From Actinomycetes bacterium (GTDB lineage Bacteria; Actinomycetota; Actinomycetes; JAHEKZ01): a stretch of 55,411 nucleotides of DNA. The DNA lies in NCBI GenBank assembly GCA_027118455.1, contig JAJAYZ010000027.1, forward strand, positions 1 to 55,411, written 5' to 3'. The notes beneath the pieces are model-generated. The model was not told the origin of the DNA. It saw nothing but the letters and a program-made list of their open reading frames with translations, and searched no databases. Numbering within the stretch: the first letter of the stretch is position 1; each line of letters begins with the position of its first letter. This document shows positions 9,180 through 17,712 of the stretch, in pieces. A program made the translations under genes and the position numbers.

Positions 9180-9716
9180 ATGAAACGAAACCACCAACGC
9201 TCAGCTCAACGCCCCCTCGATCTGATCACCCTGCGCGGCTGGTTGACGGGTCGACTCCCGCAGGACTGGTTCACCGCCGCACCAGAGGTGGTCGTCGACC
9301 GTGACGAGATCACCATCATCGGCACGCTGGTTGACCCGGCGGTCGACGACGGGGCCGACCTCGACGCAGCCCGCCGCGGGCGCACCGCCGCGTTCCGCGA
9401 GGACACCCGCGACCAGCGGATCGCGATCGCCCAGACGCTTGAGGCTGAGTCCGGCCGAGCGGTGGCCTGGGGGGTCCAGATCGGCGACCAACGGGTGCTG
9501 TTCACTCACCAGGCGGTGCCCGTGATGACGCGGCTGCGCCAGCCGGAGCGCCAGGTGCTCGACACGTTGGTCGCCGGTGGAGTAGCGCGGTCACGAGCAG
9601 ACGCTCTGGCCTGGTGCGTGCGCCTCGTTGGCCAGCACACTGAGGACTGGCTCGCCGAGCTGACGTCTGCGCTGGCTGCGGTCGAAGAGGTCAAGGCGGC
9701 TGGTCCAACCGTGTGA
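9180..9716 (+). CDS. Conserved actinobacterial hypothetical protein
   Basis: 178 aa, soluble, acidic, with no signal peptide or membrane helix. I do not recognise a named domain. The N-terminal part contains LRGWLTGRLPQDWF followed by an EVVVDRDEITIIGTL strand and an Arg-rich helix (TRDQRIAIAQTLE); the C-terminal third is helical and contains RADALAWCVRLVGQ. The beta strand plus helix layout suggests a small alpha/beta fold. It is preceded by its own promoter with three 8-bp repeats and followed 74 bp later by the prenyl transferase gene on the same strand. Confidence 0.75.
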   Translation: MKRNHQRSAQRPLDLITLRGWLTGRLPQDWFTAAPEVVVDRDEITIIGTLVDPAVDDGADLDAARRGRTAAFREDTRDQRIAIAQTLEAESGRAVAWGVQIGDQRVLFTHQAVPVMTRLRQPERQVLDTLVAGGVARSRADALAWCVRLVGQHTEDWLAELTSALAAVEEVKAAGPTV

Positions 9717-9790
9717 CCAGCTGACCGGGTGGTCCGGTGGCCAACTCCCGAGGGATACAGTCGACAGCGATCACCGGGAGGGGGTGTCAC

Positions 9791-10552
9791 GTGGGGCTTC
9801 GGGATCTCGCCTACACGGTCTACGAGCGGCGGCTGCTGGCATCCCTCGATCCCGCACAGGCACCGCACCACGTTGGGGTCATCCTCGACGGTAACCGCAG
9901 ATGGGCGAAGGCCTCGGGCACCTCGGCCAGCATCGGTCACCGCGCCGGCGCCGACAAAATCGCCCGGCTGCTGGAATGGTGCGATGAGGCGGGTGTCGAG
10001 CTCGTCACGCTCTGGCTACTCTCCACCGACAACCTGGCTCGACCAGAGCCTGAGCTGGCGCCCCTGCTGGCGATCATCGAAGAAGTCGTCACCGAGCTCG
10101 CTGCCGGTGGACGCTGGCGAATCCACCCGGTCGGTGCCCTCGACCTGCTCCCGCAGGACACCGCTGAGGTGCTCAAGTCCGCTGCTGCCCAGACCCGCGC
10201 TGTCGAGGGTCTGATGGTCAACGTCGCCGTTGGCTATGGCGGCCGGCAGGAAATCGCTGATGCGGTTCGGTCGCTGCTGGCTGAGCACGCTCAGGCCGGC
10301 ACGCCGATGGAAGACCTGGCGCGCGACCTCGCTGCTGATGACATCCAGGAGCACTTGTACACCAAGGGCCAGCCCGACCCTGATCTGGTGATTCGCACCT
10401 CCGGAGAACAGCGGCTCTCCGGCTTCATGCTCTGGCAGAGTGCTCACAGCGAGTACTACTTCTGTGAGGCCTACTGGCCCGACTTCCGCAGAGTGGACTT
10501 CCTGCGCGCGTTACGCTCGTATGCGCAGCGCCATCGTCGCTACGGCAACTGA
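9791..10552 (+). CDS. uppS: Short-chain Z-isoprenyl diphosphate synthase (UppS family)
   Basis: 253 aa. Cis-prenyltransferase with the substrate-binding motif LDGNRRWAK near the N-terminus, LWLLSTDNLARP, and the C-terminal signature DPDLVIRTSGEQRLSGF followed by EYYFCEAYWPDFR. Overall it resembles the M. tuberculosis Rv1086 enzyme, which makes (2Z,6E)-farnesyl diphosphate, more than the long-chain decaprenyl enzyme. It would feed polyprenyl phosphate carriers for cell-wall synthesis. GTG 9791 is chosen because GGGAGGGGG lies about 6 nt upstream and the protein then begins GLRDLAYTVYERRLL, as Rv1086-like proteins do. It converges with the sulfotransferase with one base between stop codons. Confidence 0.9.
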   Translation: MGLRDLAYTVYERRLLASLDPAQAPHHVGVILDGNRRWAKASGTSASIGHRAGADKIARLLEWCDEAGVELVTLWLLSTDNLARPEPELAPLLAIIEEVVTELAAGGRWRIHPVGALDLLPQDTAEVLKSAAAQTRAVEGLMVNVAVGYGGRQEIADAVRSLLAEHAQAGTPMEDLARDLAADDIQEHLYTKGQPDPDLVIRTSGEQRLSGFMLWQSAHSEYYFCEAYWPDFRRVDFLRALRSYAQRHRRYGN

Positions 10553-10553
10553 C

Positions 10554-11366
10554 CTAAGTCAGCGGGAGGCCCGTCGTCTCGACGAGTGGGTGTCGCGGTG
10601 AGCGGCGCAGATCGTCGAGGTCGTAGCCAAGCGTCTTTGCCAGCTCGCCGTAGAGCCGACGCGCCTTGGCTGCGCCACGATGCTCGGAAGCGCGGAGCTC
10701 GCGCCACTGCGTCTCGTAGCGGTCGCTGCCGCTGACGTCGACATGGCTCACGTCCACCTCGCCAGGCAGGGACAAAAAATCGGCAACCTCGGCCGTAGTG
10801 GACTTCGGGTCGGCGAGCAGCCACTCGTAGCTGACCAGGTGGACGCGCTGCAGGTGCGGGAGGTCGTCGCGAGCCACGACGTGCCCGGCGAACCAGTTCT
10901 CCATGAGTTTGGGCAGTGACGTTCGACGTCGCCATTTGCGCGTTGCCAAGGTGACCGTCACAGGGTGTCGAACGATGAAGACGAACGACGCGGTGGGGAA
11001 GAGTTCTTGCAGGAACCGACCCTTCATCAGGTTGGGGGGTGACTTCTCGATGAGGAACGAGCGGTTGGAGTCCCAGTAGGGACGCCATGCGTCCCACAGC
11101 TGCTGGGCGTTTTCACGGGTGGCCTGGGGTGCAGACTCGGTCATGTGGGCGGCGGGGTTGAGGGCGAACCGACCGGATCCGCCCAGGCGCTCAGCGGCTG
11201 GGTAGACCGCCTGCAGGTGCTGCCCTTCGTCCTCGGGTACACCGGTGCCCTCAAGGCCGGTGGCGTCTGGGTGGGATGCGAGCAGCCTTGCCAGCAGTGT
11301 GGTTCCGCTTCGGTGGAGGCCACCGACAAACACGAGTTGCTGAGCGTCGGTGAGGAAGTCGCCCAC
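10554..11366 (-). CDS. Sulfotransferase family protein
   Basis: 270 aa. The N-terminal PAPS 5'-phosphosulfate loop is FVGGLHRSGTTLLARLLASH, and the 3'-phosphate binding region is FVFIVRHPVTVTLAT. The middle IEKSPPNLMKG segment and a late DDLRRS helix are usual for the bacterial sulfotransferase family. It probably transfers sulfate from PAPS to a lipid or carbohydrate; the substrate is unknown. GTG 11366 is preceded by a GGGGAG ribosome site, whereas the longer open frame upstream is Pro/Gly-rich and overlaps the phoH promoter region. Confidence 0.85.
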   Translation of the reverse strand: MGDFLTDAQQLVFVGGLHRSGTTLLARLLASHPDATGLEGTGVPEDEGQHLQAVYPAAERLGGSGRFALNPAAHMTESAPQATRENAQQLWDAWRPYWDSNRSFLIEKSPPNLMKGRFLQELFPTASFVFIVRHPVTVTLATRKWRRRTSLPKLMENWFAGHVVARDDLPHLQRVHLVSYEWLLADPKSTTAEVADFLSLPGEVDVSHVDVSGSDRYETQWRELRASEHRGAAKARRLYGELAKTLGYDLDDLRRSPRHPLVETTGLPLT

Positions 11367-11539
11367 GACGCTCCCCTCAGACGGTGTTCCGGTTGGCCGC
11401 CATGGTTGGCCTGCCCCGTCGGCCGACCTGCCGCCGGAGTCTAGTGGCGCTCGGCGTGGCGGCGGCGGGTTCGGCAAACCTCGTCGTAGCGTCGGCCGGG
11501 GGCAGGCGCCCGACCAGCCCACACGGGAGGCCATGAACT

Positions 11540-12832
11540 GTGGAGCGCCGGACCTTCGTTCTCGACACCTCGGTCCTGCTGTCTGACCCCGCCGCGTGGT
11601 TGCGGTTTGACGAGCACGAAGTCGTGCTCCCTGTGGTCGTGATCACCGAACTCGAGGCCAAACGTTCCCATCCTGAATTGGGCTACTTCGCGCGCACTGC
11701 GCTGCGGATGCTTGACGACCTGCGCGTGGTCAATGGCCGTCTGGACGAGGCGCTGCCGGTTGGCGACAGCGGGGGCGTGGTGCGGGTCGAACTGAACCAC
11801 ACGGACCCAGCAGTGCTGCCGCCGGGTTTCCGGCTCGGCGACAACGACACTCGGATCTTGGCTGTCGCGCGCAACCTCGCGGCCGAAGGCCGACACGTGA
11901 CGCTGGTGTCGAAAGACCTTCCGATGCGCGTCAAGGCTTCTGCGGTGGGACTCGCTGCCGAGGAATATCTCGCCGAGTGGGCGGTGGAGTCCGGCTGGAC
12001 GGGGATGACCGAGGTCGAGGTCGATGCCGACACCTTGGACCGGCTCTACCACGAGGACCGGATCGACCTCGACGCCGCTCGTGACCTGCCGTGCCATACC
12101 GGGCTGGTGATGCTCTCTGACCGGGGATCGGGGCTGGGTCGGGTGACTCCGGAGAAGCAGGTCCGCTTGGTGCGCGGTGATCGCGAGGCCTTCGGGTTGC
12201 ACGGCCGGAGCGCCGAGCAACGAATCGCTCTCGACCTGTTGCTCGACCCCGACGTCGGGATCGTTTCGCTCGGTGGACGGGCCGGTACCGGTAAGTCGGC
12301 ACTGGCCCTGTGTGCTGGCCTAGAAGCGGTCCTCGAGCGTGGCCACCACCGGAGGGTGGTCGTGTTTCGCCCTCTCTACGCCGTCGGCGGGCAAGAGCTC
12401 GGCTACCTGCCAGGGACTGAGAACGAGAAGATGAATCCCTGGGGGCAGGCCGTCTTCGACACGCTTTCGGCGATCACGACGACCGAGGTCGTTGAGGAGA
12501 TCGTGGACAGAGGCATGCTCGAGGTACTACCACTCACCCACATCCGCGGTCGCTCACTGCACGATGCCTTCGTGATCGTGGACGAGGCTCAGTCGCTCGA
12601 GCGCAACGTGCTGTTGACAGTGCTCTCGCGCATCGGCCAGGGCTCACGGGTCGTCTTGACCCACGACGTCGCCCAACGCGACAACCTGCGGGTCGGACGC
12701 CACGACGGCATTGTCGCGGTGGTCGAGAAGCTGAAGGGTCACCCCCTCTTCGCGCATGTCACCTTGACACGCTCAGAACGCTCGCCGATCGCTGCATTGG
12801 TCACTGAGATGCTCGAGGACGTCAGCCTCTAG
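11540..12832 (+). CDS. phoH: PIN-PhoH ATPase (PhoH2)
   Basis: 430 aa. The N-terminal PIN RNase domain (about 1-130) has acidic active-site residues in [20 protein letters not shown] and [10 protein letters not shown]. The C-terminal PhoH ATPase has Walker [14 protein letters not shown], Walker [12 protein letters not shown] and the conserved [15 protein letters not shown]. PhoH2 proteins act as RNA helicase/RNases and behave like PIN toxins in mycobacteria. The start is GTG 11540 with GGGAGG upstream; ATG 11533 is out of frame. It matches Rv1095 in the syntenic mycobacterial order. It is divergent from the sulfotransferase. Confidence 0.93.
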   Translation: MERRTFVLDTSVLLSDPAAWLRFDEHEVVLPVVVITELEAKRSHPELGYFARTALRMLDDLRVVNGRLDEALPVGDSGGVVRVELNHTDPAVLPPGFRLGDNDTRILAVARNLAAEGRHVTLVSKDLPMRVKASAVGLAAEEYLAEWAVESGWTGMTEVEVDADTLDRLYHEDRIDLDAARDLPCHTGLVMLSDRGSGLGRVTPEKQVRLVRGDREAFGLHGRSAEQRIALDLLLDPDVGIVSLGGRAGTGKSALALCAGLEAVLERGHHRRVVVFRPLYAVGGQELGYLPGTENEKMNPWGQAVFDTLSAITTTEVVEEIVDRGMLEVLPLTHIRGRSLHDAFVIVDEAQSLERNVLLTVLSRIGQGSRVVLTHDVAQRDNLRVGRHDGIVAVVEKLKGHPLFAHVTLTRSERSPIAALVTEMLEDVSL

Positions 12833-12833
12833 C

Positions 12834-12870
12834 GCCCCACAACGGCAACAATGCGGTAGTTGTCTGGGGC
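12834..12870 (+). terminator. Possible phoH terminator hairpin
   Basis: GCCCCACAAC at 12834-12843 pairs with GTTGTCTGGGGC at 12859-12870 with a two-base bulge. There is no U-tract, as is common in actinomycetes. Confidence 0.35.
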
Positions 12871-12904
12871 TATGGCCCAACAGGTTTCGGCAATGTTCTT
12901 CTCT

Positions 12905-12910
12905 TAGGGT
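12905..12910 (+). promoter_or_regulatory. -10 element of the MBL-fold gene
   Basis: TAGGGT ends 6 nt before GTG 12917; a leaderless mRNA is expected. Confidence 0.5.
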
Positions 12911-12916
12911 GGCGGA

Positions 12917-13684
12917 GTGGCGTCTCAGGACTATCTGACCTACCTCGGCCACGCCACCGTTCTCCTCGAGGTCGACGGCGTGCGAGTGATGACCGACCCA
13001 GTGCTGCGCCCAGGGGCAGCGATGCTGCACCGGATGCCCAAAGCTGCTGACCTTCAGGAGTACACCGAGGTCGACCTCGTTGTCATCTCGCACCTGCACC
13101 ACGACCATCTCGACCTTCCGTCGCTGCGCCTACTACGCGACGACCCGCTGATCGTCGTACCGTACGGCGCCGAGCGCTGGATGCGGTCCAAGGGCTTCCA
13201 CAACGTCACGGAGATGGCGCCGGGTGATGTCCTCAGCTTCAACGGTCTCACGGTGCGAGCGACCATCGCCATTCACTCGGGCAAGCGTGAGCCGCGAGGG
13301 CCGGTGGCCTTGGCGATCGGCTATCTCATGGAAGCCGGGGAGGCCACCGTCTACTTCGCCGGTGACACCGACATCTTTCCCGGTATGGCTGGCCTCGTCC
13401 CTGGCGAGCTCGACGTGGCCATGATCCCCGTCTGGGGCTGGGGTCTGGTGCTCGGCGACGGGCATCTGAACCCGAAGACCGCTGCGGACGCGGTTGCGCT
13501 CCTGCGCCCTCGATATGCAGTCCCGATCCATTGGGGGACGCTCGCGGTCGCTGGCTTGCATCGGCTCAAGCTCACCCGGATGGAGAACCCACCGCATGAG
13601 TTCGCCGATGCGGTGGCCGCGCTCGGTCTGGACACCGAGGTGCTCGTCACTCACCCCGGTGAGCGGGTGGCCTTCGAACCGTGA
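12917..13684 (+). CDS. MBL-fold metal-dependent hydrolase (UlaG-like)
   Basis: 255 aa. A metallo-beta-lactamase fold with YLGHATVLLEVDGVRVMTDP at the N-terminus, the metal motif SHLHHDHLD (HxHxDH), YFAGDTDIFPGM supplying the bridging Asp, and a late His in YAVPIHWGTL. This pattern is that of the UlaG / NAPE-PLD-like lactonase branch; the substrate is unknown. GTG 12917 follows a good -10 with leaderless spacing. It converges with fumC with 4 bp between stop codons. Confidence 0.88.
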   Translation: MASQDYLTYLGHATVLLEVDGVRVMTDPVLRPGAAMLHRMPKAADLQEYTEVDLVVISHLHHDHLDLPSLRLLRDDPLIVVPYGAERWMRSKGFHNVTEMAPGDVLSFNGLTVRATIAIHSGKREPRGPVALAIGYLMEAGEATVYFAGDTDIFPGMAGLVPGELDVAMIPVWGWGLVLGDGHLNPKTAADAVALLRPRYAVPIHWGTLAVAGLHRLKLTRMENPPHEFADAVAALGLDTEVLVTHPGERVAFEP

Positions 13685-13688
13685 TGGG

Positions 13689-15077
13689 TCAGCGGCCGCC
13701 ACGGGCGAGACGGTCGACGTCGAGCGTGGCATCGAGGTCGGCTGCCGTGACCAGACCGTCGTCGACCAGCTGCTGTGCCGCGACCCGGATCGTGACGCCA
13801 CGTGTCGCAGCGTCCTTGACGATGGCCGCTGCAGCATCGTAGCCAACGAGCAGGTTGAGCGAAGTTGCAATCGCTGGGGAGGACTCAGCCGAGGCGCGTA
13901 GCCGATCGGGGTCGGTCGTGATACCGGGAACGTGTTGCAGCAATGCCTCGGCGCTCTGAGCCAGCAGGTGAACGGCGTCCACGACATTGCAGCCGATCAG
14001 CGGCATTGCCGTGTTGAGCTGGAACGCCGAGGTGCTTGCCCCCATCGTCACGGCGGCGTCCAACCCGACGACTTGGCAGCAGGCCTGAATGACCGCCTCT
14101 GGGATCACCGGATTGACCTTGCCGGGCATGATGCTCGAGCCGGGCTGGATGGTTGGCAAGGTGATCTCGGCCAGGCCTGAATGCGGGCCGGAGCCCATCC
14201 AGCGCAGATCGTTGCAGATCTTCATGAGCGAGATCGCGATACCTCGCAGAACTCCAGAGACCTCCAGCAAGGTATCGCGGTTCGACTGAGCCTCCATCGC
14301 CGAACCCGGCTTGGCCAGGACGATGCCGGTCCGGTCGGCGATGCCGGCCATCACGTGCTCGGCGAACTCGGGCGGGGCATTGAGTCCGGTTCCGACTGCG
14401 GTACCGCCCAACGGGACCTCAAGGAGGCGCGGTACCGCTGACTCGATCCGGTTGATGCCCTGCCTGACCTGACCGGCGTATCCGCCGAACTCCTGGCCCA
14501 GCGTGACCGGCGCGGCGTCCATCAGGTGCGTACGACCGGGCTTGACGGCGTCGGCCCACTGCCGGCTGCAAATGAGCAGAGCGTCCTCAAGGCCCTGCAG
14601 GTTCGGGATGAGGGTGTCCCTCAGAAGCAGTGCAACGGCAAGGTGGATCGCCGTGGGAAAGGTGTCGTTGCTCGACTGGGAGGCATTGACGTGGTCGTTG
14701 GGGTGAACGTTTAGGCCAGATGCCGCACTGGCGAGGTGCGCGACGACTTCGTTGACATTCATGTTCGTCGAGGTGCCCGAGCCTGTTTGGAAGCGGTCAA
14801 CGGGGAACTGGTCGTCGTGGCGGCCGGACGCCACCTGCTCGGCAGCCGCGACGATCGCTTCAGCGGTGGGTGGTTCGATGACCCTGAGCCGCGCATTGGT
14901 CTCGGCTGCCGCCGCCTTGATCGAGGCGAGCGCATGCACGATCTCGGGCGACACACGCTCGCCGCTGATCTGGAAGTTGTGAACCGCCCGTTGGGTGCTG
15001 GCCCCCCAAAGCGCCGCTGCGGGAACCTCGATGTCGCCTAGTGAGTCGTGTTCGGTCCTACCCGGTTGGCTGGTCAC
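13689..15077 (-). CDS. fumC: Class II fumarate hydratase FumC
   Basis: 462 aa, iron-independent fumarase of the TCA cycle (fumarate to L-malate). It has the TGSGTSTNMNVNEV and HPNDHVNASQSSNDTFPTA blocks and the superfamily signature GSSIMPGKVNPVIPEAV. The related aspartase has MPAKVNP at this position, and the remaining sequence resembles Rv1098c, so fumarase is preferred. GTG 15077 has a TACGGT -10 six nt upstream. The position upstream of glpX matches mycobacteria. A second, unrelated class I fumarase lies at 17713-19365. Confidence 0.93.
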   Translation of the reverse strand: MTSQPGRTEHDSLGDIEVPAAALWGASTQRAVHNFQISGERVSPEIVHALASIKAAAAETNARLRVIEPPTAEAIVAAAEQVASGRHDDQFPVDRFQTGSGTSTNMNVNEVVAHLASAASGLNVHPNDHVNASQSSNDTFPTAIHLAVALLLRDTLIPNLQGLEDALLICSRQWADAVKPGRTHLMDAAPVTLGQEFGGYAGQVRQGINRIESAVPRLLEVPLGGTAVGTGLNAPPEFAEHVMAGIADRTGIVLAKPGSAMEAQSNRDTLLEVSGVLRGIAISLMKICNDLRWMGSGPHSGLAEITLPTIQPGSSIMPGKVNPVIPEAVIQACCQVVGLDAAVTMGASTSAFQLNTAMPLIGCNVVDAVHLLAQSAEALLQHVPGITTDPDRLRASAESSPAIATSLNLLVGYDAAAAIVKDAATRGVTIRVAAQQLVDDGLVTAADLDATLDVDRLARGGR

Positions 15078-15083
15078 TCCGCC

Positions 15084-15089
15084 ACCGTA
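15084..15089 (-). promoter_or_regulatory. -10 element of fumC
   Basis: TACGGT on the minus strand ends 6 nt before GTG 15077, the leaderless arrangement. Confidence 0.5.
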
Positions 15090-15101
15090 CGGCCACTTGC
15101 C

Positions 15102-16301
15102 CTAGGAAGGCAGATAGAACGTCAGTAGATCGGCCCGTTGCGGCGGGAAGAGTTGACGCATGAGGTCTTCTTGCCGGCCGAGCAGCGCATCGGGGAAGCG
15201 CTGATCGATGGCTGCCGCACCGCCGCCGAAGAGCAGGGCGGGCAGGGCGTCAAGGGGAACACCGGAGCCACCCGCAGACACTGGCGCTTGCAGCGGGCCA
15301 CCCTTGGTCACTTCCAGACGATCGGAGTTCCAAGCCAGCCGCACGTGCGAGCGATAGAACGAGATCAGGAGTTCTCCGGCCTCGCGTCCCATCTCGTGCA
15401 GTCGTCGCAGCAACTCGGGGGCGAGTGCATCGAACAGCGCTGCGGGGTCAGGGATCCGCGCGTAGTACCACTCACGTCGCTCAGGAGTGCCGAGAAGGTC
15501 CGCGAGGCCAGGGACGTGGGGTCGGTGGCTGACTCGGACCGTTCGGTCGGCGCCTGCGAGCGCTTGCGCGTGTGCAATCAGGGCAGCGGTGGCGGCCGGA
15601 GTACTCGCGGTGAGCTCGCCAACGTCGACAGACCCATCTCCGTCGTCGAACATCCTGGCAACTCCCGCGGATGCCCCAGCGGAGTCTGAGGCCAGGTGCT
15701 GGACGCTCGAAGGGTGTTGCAGGATCCAGCCCCAGCAGTCCGCGCTGTGCGGCATCGCCACGTCATAGTGCGACTGGGCAGCGTCCTGGAGGCGCCCGAG
15801 ATCATCCAGGTCATCAATGGTGGCGCGTCGGACAGTGACATCAGTGGGGGGTGCGACCGCCTGCTTCGCTTGGGTCCACGGGTGCATGGGGATGGAGTAG
15901 TGGTAGCCGAACTGCCGGTAGAAGTTGGGGATTCCGATCATGACTTGGAGGGCGTCGCCGCGCGAGGTCGACAGTTCGTGGCACCAGTTCATCAGCGCTC
16001 GCGCGTACCCACGTCCCTCGGCACTGCTCGCCGTCGCCACCATCTCGACCTGACCGGCTGAGAGCGTCGTTCCCCCAAATCGCACTCGTTCGGCAAGCAG
16101 CGTAGCGATGGAGAGAATCTCGCCATCGCGTTCGATGACGGCCATACCGCCACACGCTCCCGGCGTGTGGCCAACCAGCTCGAGGTCGACCGCGTCGTCT
16201 TCCCCTTCGCGGGCGGCTTCGAGTTCTCGGGCCGCGGGGAGGTCATCAGCTCGTGCGCCTCGCACGATGGCTCCGTCAGCGAGGGTCACGGGTGAGATCA
16301 T
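15102..16301 (-). CDS. Eis-like GNAT N-acetyltransferase
   Basis: 399 aa, matching the Eis (enhanced intracellular survival) family: N-terminal GNAT domain with VEMVATASSAEGRGYARALM as the acetyl-CoA loop, a second degenerate GNAT domain in the middle, and a C-terminal SCP2-like domain ending with FYLPS, the free C-terminus used in Eis active sites. A FYRQFGYHYS segment is typical. Eis enzymes acetylate aminoglycosides or protein lysines in mycobacteria; the substrate here is unknown. The ATG start is at 16301; 24 bp separate its stop from the fumC start on the same strand. Confidence 0.85.
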   Translation of the reverse strand: MISPVTLADGAIVRGARADDLPAARELEAAREGEDDAVDLELVGHTPGACGGMAVIERDGEILSIATLLAERVRFGGTTLSAGQVEMVATASSAEGRGYARALMNWCHELSTSRGDALQVMIGIPNFYRQFGYHYSIPMHPWTQAKQAVAPPTDVTVRRATIDDLDDLGRLQDAAQSHYDVAMPHSADCWGWILQHPSSVQHLASDSAGASAGVARMFDDGDGSVDVGELTASTPAATAALIAHAQALAGADRTVRVSHRPHVPGLADLLGTPERREWYYARIPDPAALFDALAPELLRRLHEMGREAGELLISFYRSHVRLAWNSDRLEVTKGGPLQAPVSAGGSGVPLDALPALLFGGGAAAIDQRFPDALLGRQEDLMRQLFPPQRADLLTFYLPS

Positions 16302-16449
16302 GTGTTGAGTCTGCCCGCTCGGCTTCGCTCTGTCGTCTGCAATCCTGCGGATCCGGTTGCGGGTCGCTGAAGTCCCTGCCCGTCGCGGTGAACCGTTTCG
16401 GGCCCTGGGCGCGACAGGGGAGGTGAACCCGTTCCCTCTGGAGGTCACC

Positions 16450-17010
16450 ATGACATCTGCCCCTCGTCTTGCGATTGCTGCGGCTACCGCCATCGCTCTT
16501 GCCGCAGTTGCGACTCCAGCCCTGGCTGGTCCTACGCCCTCGCCGCTGCGCGTCGGCGCACCCACATCCCTGGGTGGCGCATCCGGCGCTTACACCTACG
16601 ACGCGACTCAACTACCCGAGGGCGCGCAGGTTTCGGTCGGAGTGACGTATCCGGCGAGCGGGAAGACGATCGTGACTCTTGATGTCAAGGGAGCTCTGCC
16701 CTTGCGCGACTACGGCGCGCACGCGCACTCCGCCCCCTGCGGAGCGAGCAGTGTGGACGCCGGAGGGCACTTCCAGTACAACCCGTTCGCGATAGGCGGC
16801 ACGTCGACCGATCCGGTCTATGCGAACCCATCGAACGAGGTGTGGCTTGACCTCGAAACTGACGCTGAAGGCAATGGTTCGGCGCAGAGCGTCGTTGCTT
16901 GGCAGCCGGGCGCGCGGCGTCCGATGTCCATCATGATCCACGCTACCCACACGGCGACAGCGGCAGGGACGGCCGGAACGCGGCTCGGTTGTATCTCGGT
17001 CCCGTTCTGA
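16450..17010 (+). CDS. Secreted superoxide dismutase-like protein
   Basis: 186 aa with a Sec signal peptide (residues 1-26, ending ATPALA). The rest is a Cu/Zn-SOD-like beta sandwich. Copper-type His ligands are visible in GAHAHSAPC, GGHFQYNP and MIHATHT, and a Cys pair (APCG and LGCIS) could form the usual disulfide. The stretch between GGHF and NEVWLDLETDAEGNG contains no His, so the zinc-site histidines of classical SodC are missing. It may be a Cu-only SOD-like protein or a non-catalytic relative. ATG 16450 is preceded by GGAGG 5 nt upstream. Confidence 0.75.
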   Translation: MTSAPRLAIAAATAIALAAVATPALAGPTPSPLRVGAPTSLGGASGAYTYDATQLPEGAQVSVGVTYPASGKTIVTLDVKGALPLRDYGAHAHSAPCGASSVDAGGHFQYNPFAIGGTSTDPVYANPSNEVWLDLETDAEGNGSAQSVVAWQPGARRPMSIMIHATHTATAAGTAGTRLGCISVPF

Positions 17011-17062
17011 GCGGACGGGAGTGGCGTTTGGAAGTCGCCCAACCAACTTCGCAGTGATCGTG

Positions 17063-17599
17063 TCAGATGCTCGACAGAGCCTTGCGCATGACGACGACAT
17101 CGCAGGGACAGGTGAGGAACGGAGCGTCGGCGGGGAAGACCTCAGCCAGATCCTTCCGCGACACCTCCTGGTACTTCAGGCGCTGGTACCAGCCAGCAAG
17201 TCGCGTCAGGTAGGGAAGTGGCTCTCGTGGGGCCAGAACCTCTAGTTGCATGGTTTGGGCGCCTTCGGTCTGAGCCCTGGTCTCGACGTGGGAGACCAAG
17301 GCACGCCCAATTCCTTGGCCGCTGGCGTCGGGGGCGACCGCCAAGGCACCAAACGTCCAGGTGGTTTCGTCCAATCGATGTGAGCGGATGGCTCCCACCA
17401 GCTGATTGCCGACGTAGGCGGTGGCCACCTGAAGTTCGGTGATTGCGTGGTGAGTCTCGTCCATGTTGGTTCGGGGCATCTCTTTGCTCCAAAGATCGCT
17501 TTCAGCGATGGTATATGCCGTGTTGATGAGATCGGTGAGACGGCTGACGAGCGTCAGATCCTGCGCGGCGTCTGCCGCGAGCGGTATGACTGTCACCAC
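17063..17599 (-). CDS. GNAT family N-acetyltransferase
   Basis: 178 aa. The core acetyl-CoA motif is GALAVAPDASGQGIGRALV (Q/R-x-x-G-x-G/A variant), followed by a helix and the beta-5 strand TMQLEVLAPREPLPYL, then WYQRLKYQEV. No substrate can be assigned. It starts at tandem GTG codons (17599 or 17596). It stands alone, convergent with the SOD-like gene with 52 bp between. Confidence 0.85.
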   Translation of the reverse strand: MVTVIPLAADAAQDLTLVSRLTDLINTAYTIAESDLWSKEMPRTNMDETHHAITELQVATAYVGNQLVGAIRSHRLDETTWTFGALAVAPDASGQGIGRALVSHVETRAQTEGAQTMQLEVLAPREPLPYLTRLAGWYQRLKYQEVSRKDLAEVFPADAPFLTCPCDVVVMRKALSSI

Positions 17600-17712
17600 G
17601 ACTGCGCTCCGACTCCATCTGTGGTTCTCTCAGACCCCTGCGGCCAGCCGGCGCGACTTCTGTGAGGACGGTACTTCATGGGCTGGGGGAGCATCCCACA
17701 ACGGCGATCACG

